64,000 bases of DNA from Pseudomonas frederiksbergensis (GCF_001952935.1 NZ_CP018319.1:919501-983500), one strand, 5' to 3'; shown: positions 7,887-17,246, numbered from the stretch's first letter. Program-made: numbers and translations. The notes: generated by a model not told the origin, from the letters alone.

Positions 7887-8828
7887 TCAGTGGAATGGAT
7901 GTCGCGGGCTATCGATCGCTTTCACCCCATTCTCCCGCCACAACTGCCCATAACCCTGCACCAGAAACCCGCCGCTGCGCGCCAGCCATTGCTCGCGACG
8001 CGCGCGGTAGGCGCGGGGCAAGTCGTACCAGGGCAGGCCCGGCAAGTCGTGATGCACCAAATGCAGATTGAGGTTGAGGAACAGCCAGCGCCACGGCCAG
8101 GCAGCTTCATTGATGACCGTCCTTTGCTCGGGCTCGGCGTGGGGGCGGTGTTCATAGTAGGAGCGAATCATGGCAATCGATAGCGCCGGCACGCTGATCA
8201 GCAACAGGTAATGCCACACCGGCAACACGCTGTAGCGGGCGATGATCAGCATCATCAGCAGGGTAATCGTGCCGTGGGTCAGCCACATCAACCAGGCCTG
8301 CCGCTTACCTGCTTTCAGACGCTGGCACTCTTCTCGAGCCAGAGCCAGCAAGGCCAGAGGTGCACCGAGGGCGAAGCGTCCGAGTACGGTTTTGTTCAGC
8401 CAGTGCAGGCCTTGTTCGAACAGCGAACTGTCCTGCCATTGCTCGGCGCTCAGGTAACGGCTTTCGGGATCGCGCCCCGGAAGGGTCAGGTCTTCATCGC
8501 GGTGATGCAGCAAATGGCTGTCGCGATACAAGGTGTAGGGATACCAGACGGCGAACGGCGCGTAGCCGAGGATCTTGTTCAGGGATGTCCAGCGGGTGGG
8601 GTGACCGTGAAGTAATTCGTGCTGCACCGACAACCAGAGCACCACCAACGGAACCAACAGCACGGTGCTCCACCACAGGCCCAACCAGCCACTGGCGAGC
8701 ACGATGCTGAACCAGCCGACGTACACGCCGATCAGCAGCATCCAGGTCGGCCACTCGGTGCGAGCGGTCAGGCGTTGGCGCAGGGTTTCGATTTCTTCAC
8801 GGTGGGCGGTATCGAAGTAATGGGGCAT
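7887..8828 (-). CDS. Fatty acid desaturase family membrane protein
   Basis: The chosen start MPHYFDTAHREE gives 313 residues; an upstream ATG at 8867 would add 13 residues, and neither has a strong ribosome site. Three histidine boxes typical of di-iron membrane desaturases and hydroxylases are visible: HELLHGH, HLLHHRDED and HLVHHDLPGLPW. They are separated by four or more hydrophobic segments (WMLLIGVYVGWFSIVLASGW, LGLWWSTVLLVPLVVLWL, LLMMLIIARYSVLPVWHYLLLI). The protein should be in the inner membrane, with the boxes facing the cytosol, and inserts double bonds or oxygen into an acyl or related chain. The substrate is unknown. Confidence 0.85.
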   Translation of the reverse strand: MPHYFDTAHREEIETLRQRLTARTEWPTWMLLIGVYVGWFSIVLASGWLGLWWSTVLLVPLVVLWLSVQHELLHGHPTRWTSLNKILGYAPFAVWYPYTLYRDSHLLHHRDEDLTLPGRDPESRYLSAEQWQDSSLFEQGLHWLNKTVLGRFALGAPLALLALAREECQRLKAGKRQAWLMWLTHGTITLLMMLIIARYSVLPVWHYLLLISVPALSIAMIRSYYEHRPHAEPEQRTVINEAAWPWRWLFLNLNLHLVHHDLPGLPWYDLPRAYRARREQWLARSGGFLVQGYGQLWRENGVKAIDSPRHPFH

Positions 8829-8911
8829 GGCGTTGCTCAGATCGGGGACCAGTCCCCTTCTGTGCAATGACGCAGGAAAATCTTGCAGATTATTTCAAGG
8901 AATCGTATGAC

Positions 8912-9013
8912 GATCGTTCCCACGCTCTGCGTGGGAATGCCTCTAGGGACGCTCTGCGTCCAGTGACGCGGAGCGTCACGGGCTGCATTCCCACGCAGAG
9001 CGTGGGAACGATC
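8912..9013. repeat. REP-like doublet, family C
   Basis: An inverted pair of a second repeat type, with core CGTTCCCACGCTCTGCGTGG at each end and GGGACGCTCTGCGTCC-like inner stems. The outer arms pair perfectly for more than 20 bases. The same element recurs at about 17778, 28085, 53299 and 55014. Confidence 0.9.
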
Positions 9014-9034
9014 AAGCGATCAATCAATGCGGGA

Positions 9035-9145
9035 TCAATGACCGAACACATCCACCTTCTTGGCCTTCTTGTCCGCGCGCTTTTCATCGGCGGTTTTTGC
9101 CGGTTTTTTCTTTGCCGCTTTTTTTGAATCCATGCCTTTGGCCAT
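9035..9145 (-). CDS. Small lysine-rich protein
   Basis: This 36-residue protein starts MAKGMDSKKAAKKK and ends KKAKKVDVFGH; about 40 percent of residues are lysine and many others alanine. A GGAG ribosome site sits upstream of the chosen ATG, which supports it over the much longer in-frame extension to 9304. The composition recalls the short, basic, DNA- or RNA-binding tails of histone-like proteins (AlgP type) but no domain is recognisable. The C-terminal VDVFGH is distinct from the basic stretch. I recall similar short ORFs annotated as hypothetical in Pseudomonas; no function is known to me. Confidence 0.6.
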   Translation of the reverse strand: MAKGMDSKKAAKKKPAKTADEKRADKKAKKVDVFGH

Positions 9146-9248
9146 GATACTTACTCCACTCATACGGGATGTGAGATCAGGTATACACCTATCGCTGCGC
9201 GCGCGTTCTTTTATAATCGCCCGCTTTGCGCACCGACAGTCGAAGACC

Positions 9249-9674
9249 ATGCCCAACACCCAGTACACCTTGCTCGCCGAGCCTTTGTGGCCCTTGATGA
9301 ACAAGTTTTATCGAGCTCACCAATCGTCGATGAAAGCGGTCCGCGACGCTCAACTCTGGGTGGCCAGGCGCGAGGAGATCATCGGCGCACTGTGTTTGCG
9401 ACCGGTGGCGGACGGGCACTGGCTGACGGGTTTGTTCGTCGATCCAACTTGTCGTGAACAGGGCATCGCTGCGGCGTTGATCGCCGAGGCGCTCAAGGAG
9501 CTTGAAGGCCCGGTGTGGCTGTTTTGTCATCCGGACTTGCGCGGGTTTTATGAACGTCGCGGCTTTACCTTCGATCCGCCGCTGCCCTACTCCATGGTCG
9601 AACGCTTGAGCCGTTACGCACGCAGCAAACCGATGATCGCCATGGGCCTGAATCCGTTGGAGAGTTCGACTTGA
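9249..9674 (+). CDS. GNAT-family N-acetyltransferase
   Basis: The ATG at 9249 gives 141 residues; the frame continues upstream only through low-complexity sequence antisense to the small Lys-rich gene. The GNAT core is seen as WVARREEIIGALCLRPV (beta strands 2-3), LTGLFVDPTCREQGIAAALIAEAL (beta 4 and the acetyl-CoA pyrophosphate loop, here R-x-x-G-I-A) and FYERRGF (the conserved aromatic near the C-terminus). It should be a small cytosolic acetyltransferase. The acceptor is not identifiable. It converges on the peptide deformylase gene with 12 bases between them. Confidence 0.87.
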   Translation: MPNTQYTLLAEPLWPLMNKFYRAHQSSMKAVRDAQLWVARREEIIGALCLRPVADGHWLTGLFVDPTCREQGIAAALIAEALKELEGPVWLFCHPDLRGFYERRGFTFDPPLPYSMVERLSRYARSKPMIAMGLNPLESST

Positions 9675-9686
9675 GGTATTTTCGAA

Positions 9687-10226
9687 TCAATCGTCTGCGT
9701 TCGGATCGAGATCCGGGAACATCACTTCGGTAAACCCGAACTTGCTGAAGTCGGTAATTCGCGAGGGGTATAACCGGCCGATCAGGTGATCGCATTCATG
9801 CTGCACCACCCGCGCGTGGAAACCTGAAGCGATGCGCACAATTGGCTGCCCTTTGGGGTCGAAACCTTCGTATCGAATGTGCTGATAGCGATCCACCGCG
9901 CCGCGCAGGCCTGGCACCGACAGGCAACCTTCAAAACCCTCTTCCAGCGTCGGGCTCAACGGCGTGATCAGCGGGTTGATCAGGATTGTCTGCGGCACCG
10001 CTTCGGCGTCTGGGTAACGTTCGCTGTGCTCGAAACCGAAGACCACCAGTTGCAGGTCGACCCCGATCTGCGGCGCAGCCAGGCCAACGCCCCCGACGCT
10101 TTCCATGGTCTGGAACATGTCGTCGATCAATTGCCACAGCTGCGGGCTGTCGAACATTTCGGCAGGCACCGGCGGGGCAATGCGCAGCAGGCGTTCATCG
10201 CCCATTTTGAGGATTTCACGGATCAT
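9687..10226 (-). CDS. def: Peptide deformylase
   Basis: The 179-residue metalloenzyme removes the formyl group from nascent protein N-termini. All three family motifs are present: [10 protein letters not shown] (46-55), EGCLSVPG (99-106, metal ligand Cys101) and HECDHL (143-148, ligands His143 and His147, catalytic Glu144). The gene is not next to fmt, so this is probably an additional deformylase, as many pseudomonads carry two or more. Its ATG overlaps the stop of the upstream yihY-like gene (ATGA), implying translational coupling. Confidence 0.93.
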   Translation of the reverse strand: MIREILKMGDERLLRIAPPVPAEMFDSPQLWQLIDDMFQTMESVGGVGLAAPQIGVDLQLVVFGFEHSERYPDAEAVPQTILINPLITPLSPTLEEGFEGCLSVPGLRGAVDRYQHIRYEGFDPKGQPIVRIASGFHARVVQHECDHLIGRLYPSRITDFSKFGFTEVMFPDLDPNADD

Positions 10227-11179
10227 TTGATGACTTCGTCATTGGTCGGCTTGATCGAGTGGTCCCGACCCAGTCCCGACACATGTTGTTTGGGTTCGTG
10301 GCTGTGCTCGCCGGGGAATTTTTCGCCATCATCCTTGCCCTCGGTCGACATGTGTTCGATCACGGCATTCATCTCCGCGCCGAGTAACAGCACCGCGGCG
10401 GAAATATAGAAGTACAGCAACAGCACGATGATCGCGCCGATACTGCCATACATGGCGTTGTAGTCGGCGAATGTTTTGACGTACAGACCGAAGCCTACCG
10501 ATGCAAGGATCCACACCACCACCGCCAGCACCGAGCCCGGGGTGATAAAGCGAAACTCCTGTTTGACGTCGGGCATGACGTAGTAGATCAGCGCCACCGC
10601 CATCATCATCAGAATCACGACCACCGGCCAGCGCACGATAGTCCAAAGGGTCACGATGAAATCTTCGAGGCCGACTTGCGCGGCGATCCAACCCATCACC
10701 TGCGGCCCGAGCACCATCAGCGCAGCAGCGATCAAGAGCATGCCGGCGATGCCGATGGTGTAGAAAATCGACAGTGGGAAACGCTTCCACGCCGGCCGGC
10801 CTTCGACCACGTCGTAGGCGGCGTTCATCGCGCTCATCATCAGCCGCACACCGGCGGACGCGGTCCACAGGGCGATCACGATACCGACCGACAGCAAGCC
10901 ACCCTTGGATTGCTGGAGCTGGTCGATGACCGGGTTCACCTGCTCCAGCGCCTGGGGCGGCAGGACCAGTTCCGATTGCAGGCGCAGCCAGGAGAAAAAA
11001 TCAGGCAGGTGCAGGAAACCGATCAAGGCGATCAGGAACAGAATGAAGGGGAACAGCGAGAACAGCATTTGATAGGCCAGTGCCGAGGCATAGGTCGACA
11101 TCTCGTCGTCGACGAATTCGGTGATCGTGCGCACCATGACACGGTGCAGGCGCTGACCTTTCATGTGTGGGAAAAACAT
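10223..11179 (-). CDS. YihY/virulence factor BrkB family inner-membrane protein
   Basis: The start at ATG 11177-11179 is chosen because AAAGGAGA lies six bases upstream; a TTG 21 bases earlier lacks one. The 318-residue protein has about six hydrophobic helices, beginning with [27 protein letters not shown], and the family signatures [20 protein letters not shown] and [21 protein letters not shown]...[19 protein letters not shown] hydrophilic, His- and acid-containing tail ends the protein in the cytosol. The molecular function of the family is unsettled; transport or envelope roles have been proposed. It overlaps the peptide deformylase start by four bases. Confidence 0.9.
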   Translation of the reverse strand: MFFPHMKGQRLHRVMVRTITEFVDDEMSTYASALAYQMLFSLFPFILFLIALIGFLHLPDFFSWLRLQSELVLPPQALEQVNPVIDQLQQSKGGLLSVGIVIALWTASAGVRLMMSAMNAAYDVVEGRPAWKRFPLSIFYTIGIAGMLLIAAALMVLGPQVMGWIAAQVGLEDFIVTLWTIVRWPVVVILMMMAVALIYYVMPDVKQEFRFITPGSVLAVVVWILASVGFGLYVKTFADYNAMYGSIGAIIVLLLYFYISAAVLLLGAEMNAVIEHMSTEGKDDGEKFPGEHSHEPKQHVSGLGRDHSIKPTNDEVIK

Positions 11180-11298
11180 TAGCGTCTCCTTTCGCCGCAA
11201 ATTTGGTTGAAGTCGTGGCGACTCAGGGGCCGTTTTCTACATCAAAGTAGCCTACTTGGCGAATTTGAAACAAATTCCCTGTGCAAGTTCAGGCTGGC

Positions 11299-11332
11299 AC
11301 AAAAACGGCCATCCGCGGATGGCCGTTTCTGC
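11299..11332 (-). terminator. Rho-independent terminator of the csbD gene
   Basis: The perfect palindrome AACGGCCATCCGCGGATGGC with flanking A and T runs (11301-11328) lies 23 bases past the csbD stop on the minus strand. It shields the yihY-def pair from read-through. Confidence 0.85.
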
Positions 11333-11350
11333 TGCTCATCAAAGGCCTGA

Positions 11351-11542
11351 TCAGGCCTTGTCGATGCCTTTTTTAAGAGCATCCTTGGCTTTGCCGACCG
11401 CTTGCTGGGCTTCGCCTTTCCTTTCCTGAGCGACGCCTTCAGAGCGCATTTTTTCGTTACCGGTGGCCTTGCCGACGCCTTGCTTGACGTTGCCGGCGGC
11501 TTCGTTGGCCATGCCTTTTACTTTATCGCCAGTGCTGCCCAT
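11351..11542 (-). CDS. CsbD-like stress protein
   Basis: The 63-residue hydrophilic protein fits the CsbD family: MGSTGDKVKGMANEAAGNVKQGVGKATG followed by a second Lys/Ala/Gly-rich helix, LKGEAQQAVGKAKDA in family terms. CsbD was first seen in the sigma-B regulon of Bacillus and relatives are induced by general stress in proteobacteria; the molecular role is unknown. Length is normal. It has its own promoter region (11543 onward) and a strong terminator. Confidence 0.9.
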   Translation of the reverse strand: MGSTGDKVKGMANEAAGNVKQGVGKATGNEKMRSEGVAQERKGEAQQAVGKAKDALKKGIDKA

Positions 11543-11741
11543 GGTGTTTCTCCTCTGAACAATTCAACGGAAAAGTCGTTACACAAGGATTGACCGGAAG
11601 CGTTTGCACGGAGTTTCATTTATTTTCACGGCGACATTTCATCGCTCAATGCAGGTTGGGCTTTATGTTTGCCGGCCAACCCCCGAGAATGCGCAACGTA
11701 TTCAGGCCATGGCGCTGAAGATCCAATCCCGTAGGAATGCT

Positions 11742-12119
11742 ATGAAACTCGATAAAAAGCAGGCCATTGCCCGCAGAAACCAGGAACTTGGCGGAGCTGT
11801 GCTTGGCGTCAACAACTGCCATTTCACCGAATTGAACCGCAATCGCAACATCTGGTGGTTCGATATTCCGGTCGCGCGCCTGGCCGTTGGTCAGTACGAG
11901 TGGGTTCACCTGCTGATGCACACCCCGGAAACCGACGAACTGCTGCATCTGAAAGTGCCGACGGTGTTCCTGCGCGAGAAGCTCGAAGGCCTGGTGGTGC
12001 GCAACGAAGGTAAACGCAAAGCGGCCCTGAGCCTGGAACTGAGCGCCGACAAGGACTCGTACCTCCAGGACATGCGCCCGGCGGGTACCAACGTCAATTT
12101 CGCGCAGTTCCGCCTGTAA
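11742..12119 (+). CDS. Conserved hypothetical protein
   Basis: The ATG at 11742 gives 125 residues and has an AGGA-type ribosome site; the frame extends upstream to 11604 but that part looks noncoding. The protein begins with a basic helix (MKLDKKQAIARRNQEL) and has a compact mixed region, FTELNRNRNIWWFDIPVARLAVGQYEWVHLLMHTP, then LHLKVPTVFLREKLEGLVVRNEGKRKAALSLEL. No signal peptide or membrane segment is visible. I do not recognise a named domain. A family B REP doublet follows. Confidence 0.7.
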   Translation: MKLDKKQAIARRNQELGGAVLGVNNCHFTELNRNRNIWWFDIPVARLAVGQYEWVHLLMHTPETDELLHLKVPTVFLREKLEGLVVRNEGKRKAALSLELSADKDSYLQDMRPAGTNVNFAQFRL

Positions 12120-12128
12120 CAGCAATCC

Positions 12129-12265
12129 CTGTGGCGAGGGGGCTTGCCCCCGTTGGGCTGCGAAGCGGCCCCAAAACCAGCAACCCGGTTTCGTCAGATG
12201 TACCGCGCTCAACTGATTTACGACGGCTTCGCCGCCGAACGGGGGCAAGCCCCCTCGCCACAAGG
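12129..12265. repeat. REP doublet, family B
   Basis: The inverted pair has the core GTGGCGAGGGGGCTTGCCCC, with secondary arms GGGCTGCGAAGCGG/CGGCTTCGCCG. It lies between the hypothetical gene and fadD1, which converge. Confidence 0.9.
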
Positions 12266-12288
12266 GCACGTCTGATATCGCATTAAAC

Positions 12289-12316
12289 AAAAAGCCCCGC
12301 ATCTGCGGGGCTTTTT
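12289..12316 (-). terminator. Rho-independent terminator of fadD1
   Basis: AAAAAGCCCCGC and GCGGGGCTTTTT pair around a four-base loop just past the fadD1 stop. The A/T runs on both sides make it usable from either strand, so it may also serve the convergent hypothetical gene. Confidence 0.9.
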
Positions 12317-12321
12317 GTTGG

Positions 12322-14022
12322 TTATGCGCTGACCTTCTTCACGCCGAGCTTCTTCAGCTCTTCGTCGCGCAACTCGCGGCGCAGGATCTTGCCGACGTTG
12401 GTGGTCGGCAGCGCATCGCGGAATTCCACGGCTTTCGGCACTTTATAGCCGGTGACGTTGGCGCGCATGTGCTCCATCACCTGTTCCTTGGTCAGCGTCA
12501 CGCCCGGTTTGGCGACGATGAAGATCTTGATCGCCTCGCCCGACTTCTCGTCCGGCACGCCGATGGCTGCGCATTGCAGCACGCCCGGCAGGGTCGCGAG
12601 CACGTCTTCCAGTTCGTTCGGGTACACGTTGAAACCGGAGACCAGAATCATGTCTTTCTTGCGATCGACGATGCGCATGTAACCGTCAGGCTGGATCAGC
12701 GCGATATCACCGGTCTTCAACCAGCCTTCGCTGTCGAGGATTTCATCGGTGGCGTCCTGACGCTGCCAGTAACCCTTCATCACTTGCGGACCTTTCACAC
12801 ACAACTCGCCGATTTCGCCTAACGGCTGTTCAACGCCGGCATCGTCGATGACTTTGCACAGGGTCGAGGGCACCGGAATGCCGATGGTGCCGATCTGGAT
12901 GTTCTGGATTGGGTTGACGGTGGCCACCGGGCTGGTTTCGGTCATGCCGTAACCTTCGCAGATGGCGCAACCGGTGACCGCTTTCCAGCGCTCGGCGGCG
13001 GCCAGTTGCAGGGCCATGCCACCGGACAGGGTGACTTTCAGTGCAGAGAAATCCAGCTTACGGAAGGCTTCGTTGTTGCACAGGGCGACAAACAGCGTAT
13101 TGAGCCCGACGAAACCGCTGAACTTCCACTTCGACAGTTCCTTGACCATCGCCGTCAAATCGCGCGGGTTGCTGATCAGGATGTTGTGGTTGCCGATCAG
13201 CATCATCGCCATGCAATGAAAGGTGAAGGCATAGATGTGGTACAGCGGCAGCGGCGTGATCAGGATCTCGCAACCTTCATGGAGGTTGGAACCCATCAGC
13301 GCCTTGCACTGCAGCATGTTCGCCACCAGGTTGCGATGGGTCAGCATCGCGCCCTTGGCCACGCCAGTGGTGCCGCCGGTGTATTGCAGCACGGCAACGT
13401 CGCTGCTGGCCGGGTTGGCTTCGGCGACTGGCTGGCCGTGGCCCTTGCTCAATACGTCGTTGAACTTGATGGCCTTGGGCAAGTGATACGCCGGGACCAT
13501 CTTCTTCACGTATTTGATGACGCTGTTGACCAGCAGGCGCTTGAGCGGCGGCAGCAAGTCGGCCACTTCGGTGACGATCACGTGCTTGACGCCGGTTTTC
13601 GGCACGACGAGCTGGGCCAGGTGCGCCATGTTGGCCAGGCAGACCAGGGCTTTGGCACCGGAGTCGTTGAATTGGTGTTCCATTTCCCGCGCGGTGTACA
13701 GCGGGTTGGTGTTGACCACGATCAGCCCGGCGCGGATGGCACCGAAGACGGCGACCGGGTACTGCAACACGTTGGGCAGCTGCACGGCGATTCGATCGCC
13801 CGGCTGCAAGTCGGTATGCTGTTGCAGGTAAGCGGCAAAGGCACCGGACAATTCGTACAGTTCACCGTAGGTGATTGTCTTGCCCAGGTTGCTGAACGCC
13901 GGTTTGTTGGCAAAGCGTTGGCAGGACTGCTTCAACACCGCCTGAATATTCGGATACTCGTCTGGATTGATCTCGGCAGCAATCCCGGCAGGGTACTTAT
14001 CCTTCCAAAAGTCTTCGATCAT
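12322..14022 (-). CDS. fadD1: Long-chain fatty acid--CoA ligase (second of the pair)
   Basis: The 566-residue enzyme activates fatty acids to acyl-CoA through an acyl-adenylate for beta-oxidation. The AMP-binding P-loop YTGGTTGVAKGAMLTH begins at residue 214, the linker EGYGMTETSPVA near 360, and the fatty-acyl-CoA-synthetase signature DGYMRIVDRKKDMILVSGFNVYPNE near 450. It is preceded by GAGGAG. It follows fadD2 in the same direction but a 362-base gap with a REP doublet separates them, so it probably has its own promoter. The order fadD2-fadD1 matches P. aeruginosa, the basis for the symbol. Confidence 0.9.
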   Translation of the reverse strand: MIEDFWKDKYPAGIAAEINPDEYPNIQAVLKQSCQRFANKPAFSNLGKTITYGELYELSGAFAAYLQQHTDLQPGDRIAVQLPNVLQYPVAVFGAIRAGLIVVNTNPLYTAREMEHQFNDSGAKALVCLANMAHLAQLVVPKTGVKHVIVTEVADLLPPLKRLLVNSVIKYVKKMVPAYHLPKAIKFNDVLSKGHGQPVAEANPASSDVAVLQYTGGTTGVAKGAMLTHRNLVANMLQCKALMGSNLHEGCEILITPLPLYHIYAFTFHCMAMMLIGNHNILISNPRDLTAMVKELSKWKFSGFVGLNTLFVALCNNEAFRKLDFSALKVTLSGGMALQLAAAERWKAVTGCAICEGYGMTETSPVATVNPIQNIQIGTIGIPVPSTLCKVIDDAGVEQPLGEIGELCVKGPQVMKGYWQRQDATDEILDSEGWLKTGDIALIQPDGYMRIVDRKKDMILVSGFNVYPNELEDVLATLPGVLQCAAIGVPDEKSGEAIKIFIVAKPGVTLTKEQVMEHMRANVTGYKVPKAVEFRDALPTTNVGKILRRELRDEELKKLGVKKVSA

Positions 14023-14384
14023 GGAAGCCCACTCCTCAGCAACGCGAATTCATCACCGCATTTGATGCGATTATTATTGGTGTGTGTTTTTTATTGGTGA
14101 ATCTGGCTTTTATATAGGCCGAGAAGTCACAAAAGCGCGCCGAGAGTAGCAGCTTTGCCAAGGGCCGACTAGAGCCAAAAACCGCCTCTACAGTCACTTT
14201 AATGACTCAAGAATAGCAGGCGGTCATTTTAGAGCAAAAATCCTATACCGCCTTGAAAGCCTTGTAAAACCGGGCTTTTCGCCCTCTAAAAGCATCGCGG
14301 GCAAGCCCGCTCCCACAGGATCACCGAGAACCTTGTGGGAGCGTGGCTTGCCCGCGATCCGCGCGAAGCGCGGCCATTCAACGA
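14023..14384. other. Intergenic region between fadD2 and fadD1
   Basis: The gap contains an AT-rich segment just upstream of fadD1 (about 14060-14120) that is the likely fadD1 promoter zone, and a REP doublet at 14294-14359. I found no convincing PsrA or FadR operator and no coding frame. Confidence 0.6.
14294..14359. repeat. REP doublet, family A variant
   Basis: ATCGCGGGCAAGCCCGCTCC and its inverse, with a short central spacer, end 25 bases before the fadD2 stop. This variant has CGCGGGCAAGC in place of CGCGAGCAAGC. Confidence 0.85.
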
Positions 14385-16073
14385 TCAGGCGATATCACGC
14401 AACTCCCGCCGCAAGATCTTGCCCACCGGCGTCATCGGCAACGACTCACGCAAGACGATGTGCTTGGGCACTTTGTACGCCGTGAAGTTTTCCTTGCAGT
14501 AAGCCTTCAGCTCTTCAAGACTGACCCCCGTTTCACGGGCCACCACAAACAGTTTCACCGCCTCCCCCGAACGCTCGTCCGGCACCCCGATCACCGCACA
14601 GTTGGCGACTTTCGGGTGAGCCATCACCACGTCTTCGATCTCATTCGGGTACACGTTGAAACCCGAGACGATGATCATGTCTTTCTTGCGATCGACGATG
14701 CGCACAAAACCGTCCGGGTCGATCACCGCGATGTCGCCGGACTTGAACCAGCCCTCGGCATCCAGCACTTCGGCGGTGGCTTCGGGTTTCTGCCAGTAAC
14801 CCTTCATGATCTGCGGGCCCTTGATGCACAGTTCGCCGCGCTCGCCCAGCGCCTGCTCGACGCCTTCGTCGTTGATGACTTTCAGCGTGGTGCCCGGCAC
14901 CGGCAGGCCGACCGTGCCGAGGCGCGACTTGTCGCCGTAGGGGTTGGTGCAGGCCACCGGCGAGGTTTCGGTCAGGCCGTAACCTTCGGTGATGCGGCAA
15001 CCGGTGAGCTGTTCCCAACGCTCGGCCGTGGCCTTGACCAGCGCGGTGCCCCCGGAGTTGGTGAGTTTGAGGCTGGAGAAATCCAGGGTCTTGAAATCCG
15101 GGTGATCCATCAGCGCGACGAACAGCGTGTTGAGTCCCAAAAGGGCCGAGAACCGCCAGTTCTTCAGCTCCTTGATGAAGCCCTTGATGTCGCGTGGATT
15201 GGTGATCAGCACGTTGTGGTTGCCCGAAACCATCATGCACATGCAATTCGCGGTGAACGCATAGATGTGGTACAGCGGCAGCGGCGCGACCATCACCTCT
15301 TGCCCTTCGCGCAACAGCGGCTGGCCGTCATTGCCGAACTGCTCCAGGCACGCCCGCACTTGCTGCATGTTGGCCACCAGGTTGCCGTGGGTCAGCATCG
15401 CGCCCTTGGCCAGGCCGGTGGTGCCGCCGGTGTATTGCAGCACGGCGATGTCGTCGAGCCCGATCTTCAGTGGCTTGATACCCAAGCCCCGGCCCAGGCG
15501 CAGCGCGCTCTTGAAGGAAGTGGCCTGCGGCAAGGAGTACGCCGGCACCATCTTCTTGACCTTGCTCACCAGTGTATTGACCAGCCAGCCCTTGGCGGTA
15601 GGCATCAGGTCGCCCATCTTCGCTTCGATCAGGTACTGGATGTCGGTGTCGGGCAGCACTTCCTGGACTTTCTGCCCGAACATGTTCAGGTACACCAACG
15701 CCCGGGCACCGGAGTCCTTGAACTGGTGACGCATCTCCCGCGCGGTGTACAGCGGGTTGGTATTGACCACGATCAGCCCGGCTCGCAGGGCTCCAAACAC
15801 GGCAATCGGGTAATGCAGGACGTTGGGCATCTGCACCGCAATGCGATCCCCCGGCACCAGGTCGGTGTGGGCTTGCAGGTAACCGGCGAACGCTGCGCTG
15901 TAGCGTTCCAGTTCGGCGTAGGTCAGGGTTACGCCCATGTTGCTGAATGCCGGGCGGTCAGCAAATTTCTTGCAGGAACGCTCGAACACCTCGATCACCG
16001 ACTTGTAGGCCCCTTGATCGATGTCCAGGGGCACGCCGGCCGGGCGTTTGTCATTCCAGAAATCAGGTTGCAT
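14385..16073 (-). CDS. fadD2: Long-chain fatty acid--CoA ligase (first of the pair)
   Basis: The 562-residue acyl-CoA synthetase is closely similar to the downstream copy. The P-loop YTGGTTGLAKGAMLTH begins at residue 214, EGYGLTETSPVA lies near 355 and DGFVRIVDRKKDMIIVSGFNVYPNE near 445. The start region MQPDFWNDKRPAGVPLD corresponds to MIEDFWKDKYPAGIAAE in FadD1. Tandem duplication with divergence usually gives different chain-length preference and induction; in P. aeruginosa FadD1 and FadD2 differ in this way. It is divergent from a hydrolase and a PhaJ1-like hydratase. Confidence 0.9.
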   Translation of the reverse strand: MQPDFWNDKRPAGVPLDIDQGAYKSVIEVFERSCKKFADRPAFSNMGVTLTYAELERYSAAFAGYLQAHTDLVPGDRIAVQMPNVLHYPIAVFGALRAGLIVVNTNPLYTAREMRHQFKDSGARALVYLNMFGQKVQEVLPDTDIQYLIEAKMGDLMPTAKGWLVNTLVSKVKKMVPAYSLPQATSFKSALRLGRGLGIKPLKIGLDDIAVLQYTGGTTGLAKGAMLTHGNLVANMQQVRACLEQFGNDGQPLLREGQEVMVAPLPLYHIYAFTANCMCMMVSGNHNVLITNPRDIKGFIKELKNWRFSALLGLNTLFVALMDHPDFKTLDFSSLKLTNSGGTALVKATAERWEQLTGCRITEGYGLTETSPVACTNPYGDKSRLGTVGLPVPGTTLKVINDEGVEQALGERGELCIKGPQIMKGYWQKPEATAEVLDAEGWFKSGDIAVIDPDGFVRIVDRKKDMIIVSGFNVYPNEIEDVVMAHPKVANCAVIGVPDERSGEAVKLFVVARETGVSLEELKAYCKENFTAYKVPKHIVLRESLPMTPVGKILRRELRDIA

Positions 16074-16301
16074 TGTTCTTGTCCTCTTTACCTGAACCTA
16101 TCCGGGGCCGCTTTTCTGCCCTTCTTAAAAACAAAGAGCGAAAAAGCGGGACTCCACGGACACTAGCAGCTATGGCGAATCAGGCAAATATGCGCACGGT
16201 CGACATTGATCGTGTGAATCTTGCTGCCGTGGCGTGGCCTGATCAGACGCCAGCGACGGGATGCGCTATACACTGTTTCGACCCTGAGCAAAGGAATCGC
16301 C

Positions 16302-17246
16302 ATGATCCACGACACTTTCTGGCTGACCGCGAGTGACCGCAGCCGCCTCTTCGTCAACCAGTGGCTACCCGCCGCACCTTTAAAAGCCGTGATCCTGCTG
16401 GCCCACGGCATGGCGGAACACAGTGGCCGCTATGTGCGTCTGGCGGAAAAACTCTGTGATCAGGGCTACGGCGTGTATGCACCTGATCTGCGTGGACATG
16501 GCAAAACTGCCGAAAACGGGACGCTCGGCCATTTCGCCGACGATGACGGTTGGTGCAAGGTGGTCGGCGACCTGGCGAGCCTCAACCAGCACATCGGCCA
16601 ACAACATCCGGGAGTGCCGATTGTGCTGCTCGGTCACAGCATGGGCAGCTACATCGCCCAGGCCTATCTGCTGCACCACAGCGCCAGCCTGCACGGCGCT
16701 GTTCTCAGCGGGTCGAACTTCCAACCGGTGGCGCTCTATCGCGCGGCGCGGCAGATTGCGCGGCTGGAACGTTTGCGTCAGGGCCCGAAGGGTCGCAGTG
16801 CGCTGATCGAATGGCTGTCGTTCGGTTCGTTCAACAAGAAATTCAAACCGGTGCGCACGCGGTTCGACTGGCTCAGCCGCGACCCGGCAGAGGTCGACCT
16901 GTACGCCAATGACCCACTCTGCGGCTTTCGCTGCACCAATCAGCTGTGGATCGATTTGCTCGGTGGGTTGCAGCAAATCAGCAAAGCGTCCAATCTCGCT
17001 CAGATTGATCCGGGCCTGCCGTTGCTGGTCATCGGCGGTGAATGTGATCCGGTCAGCGATGGCAAGCGTCTGAAGGATCTGGCCCATGCGCTGCGCGCTG
17101 CCGGCAGCCAGAGCCTGCAACTGACTATTTACCCGCAGGCACGGCATGAACTGTTCAACGAGAGCAATCGCGATGAAGTGATCAATGACGTGTTGAACTG
17201 GATCGCCCAGGCGCTGAGCCACCGCCGGCCACCCAGATCGGAATAG
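16302..17246 (+). CDS. Alpha/beta hydrolase, monoglyceride-lipase/lysophospholipase-like
   Basis: The ATG at 16302 follows AAGGA and yields 314 residues. It fits the serine aminopeptidase S33/hydrolase_4 group: LLAHGMAEHSGRY (oxyanion-hole HG), PDLRGHGKT, the nucleophile elbow GHSMGS with Ser113, the acid in GGECDPVSD and the catalytic His in QARHELFNE. These enzymes release fatty acids from monoacylglycerols or lysophospholipids. No signal peptide is visible. The gene is divergent from fadD2 and 42 bases ahead of phaJ1, so released fatty acids could feed the neighbouring enzymes; that link is an inference. Confidence 0.87.
   Translation: MIHDTFWLTASDRSRLFVNQWLPAAPLKAVILLAHGMAEHSGRYVRLAEKLCDQGYGVYAPDLRGHGKTAENGTLGHFADDDGWCKVVGDLASLNQHIGQQHPGVPIVLLGHSMGSYIAQAYLLHHSASLHGAVLSGSNFQPVALYRAARQIARLERLRQGPKGRSALIEWLSFGSFNKKFKPVRTRFDWLSRDPAEVDLYANDPLCGFRCTNQLWIDLLGGLQQISKASNLAQIDPGLPLLVIGGECDPVSDGKRLKDLAHALRAAGSQSLQLTIYPQARHELFNESNRDEVINDVLNWIAQALSHRRPPRSE

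Noticed and set aside
8912..9013. Repeat arrays as a possible CRISPR
   Set aside because: The repeats occur as isolated inverted pairs tens of kilobases apart, with no regular direct repeats or spacers and no cas genes.
9146..9304. Longer form of the small Lys-rich protein
   Set aside because: The additional residues look noncoding and overlap the start of the divergent GNAT gene; the ATG at 9143-9145 has a ribosome site.
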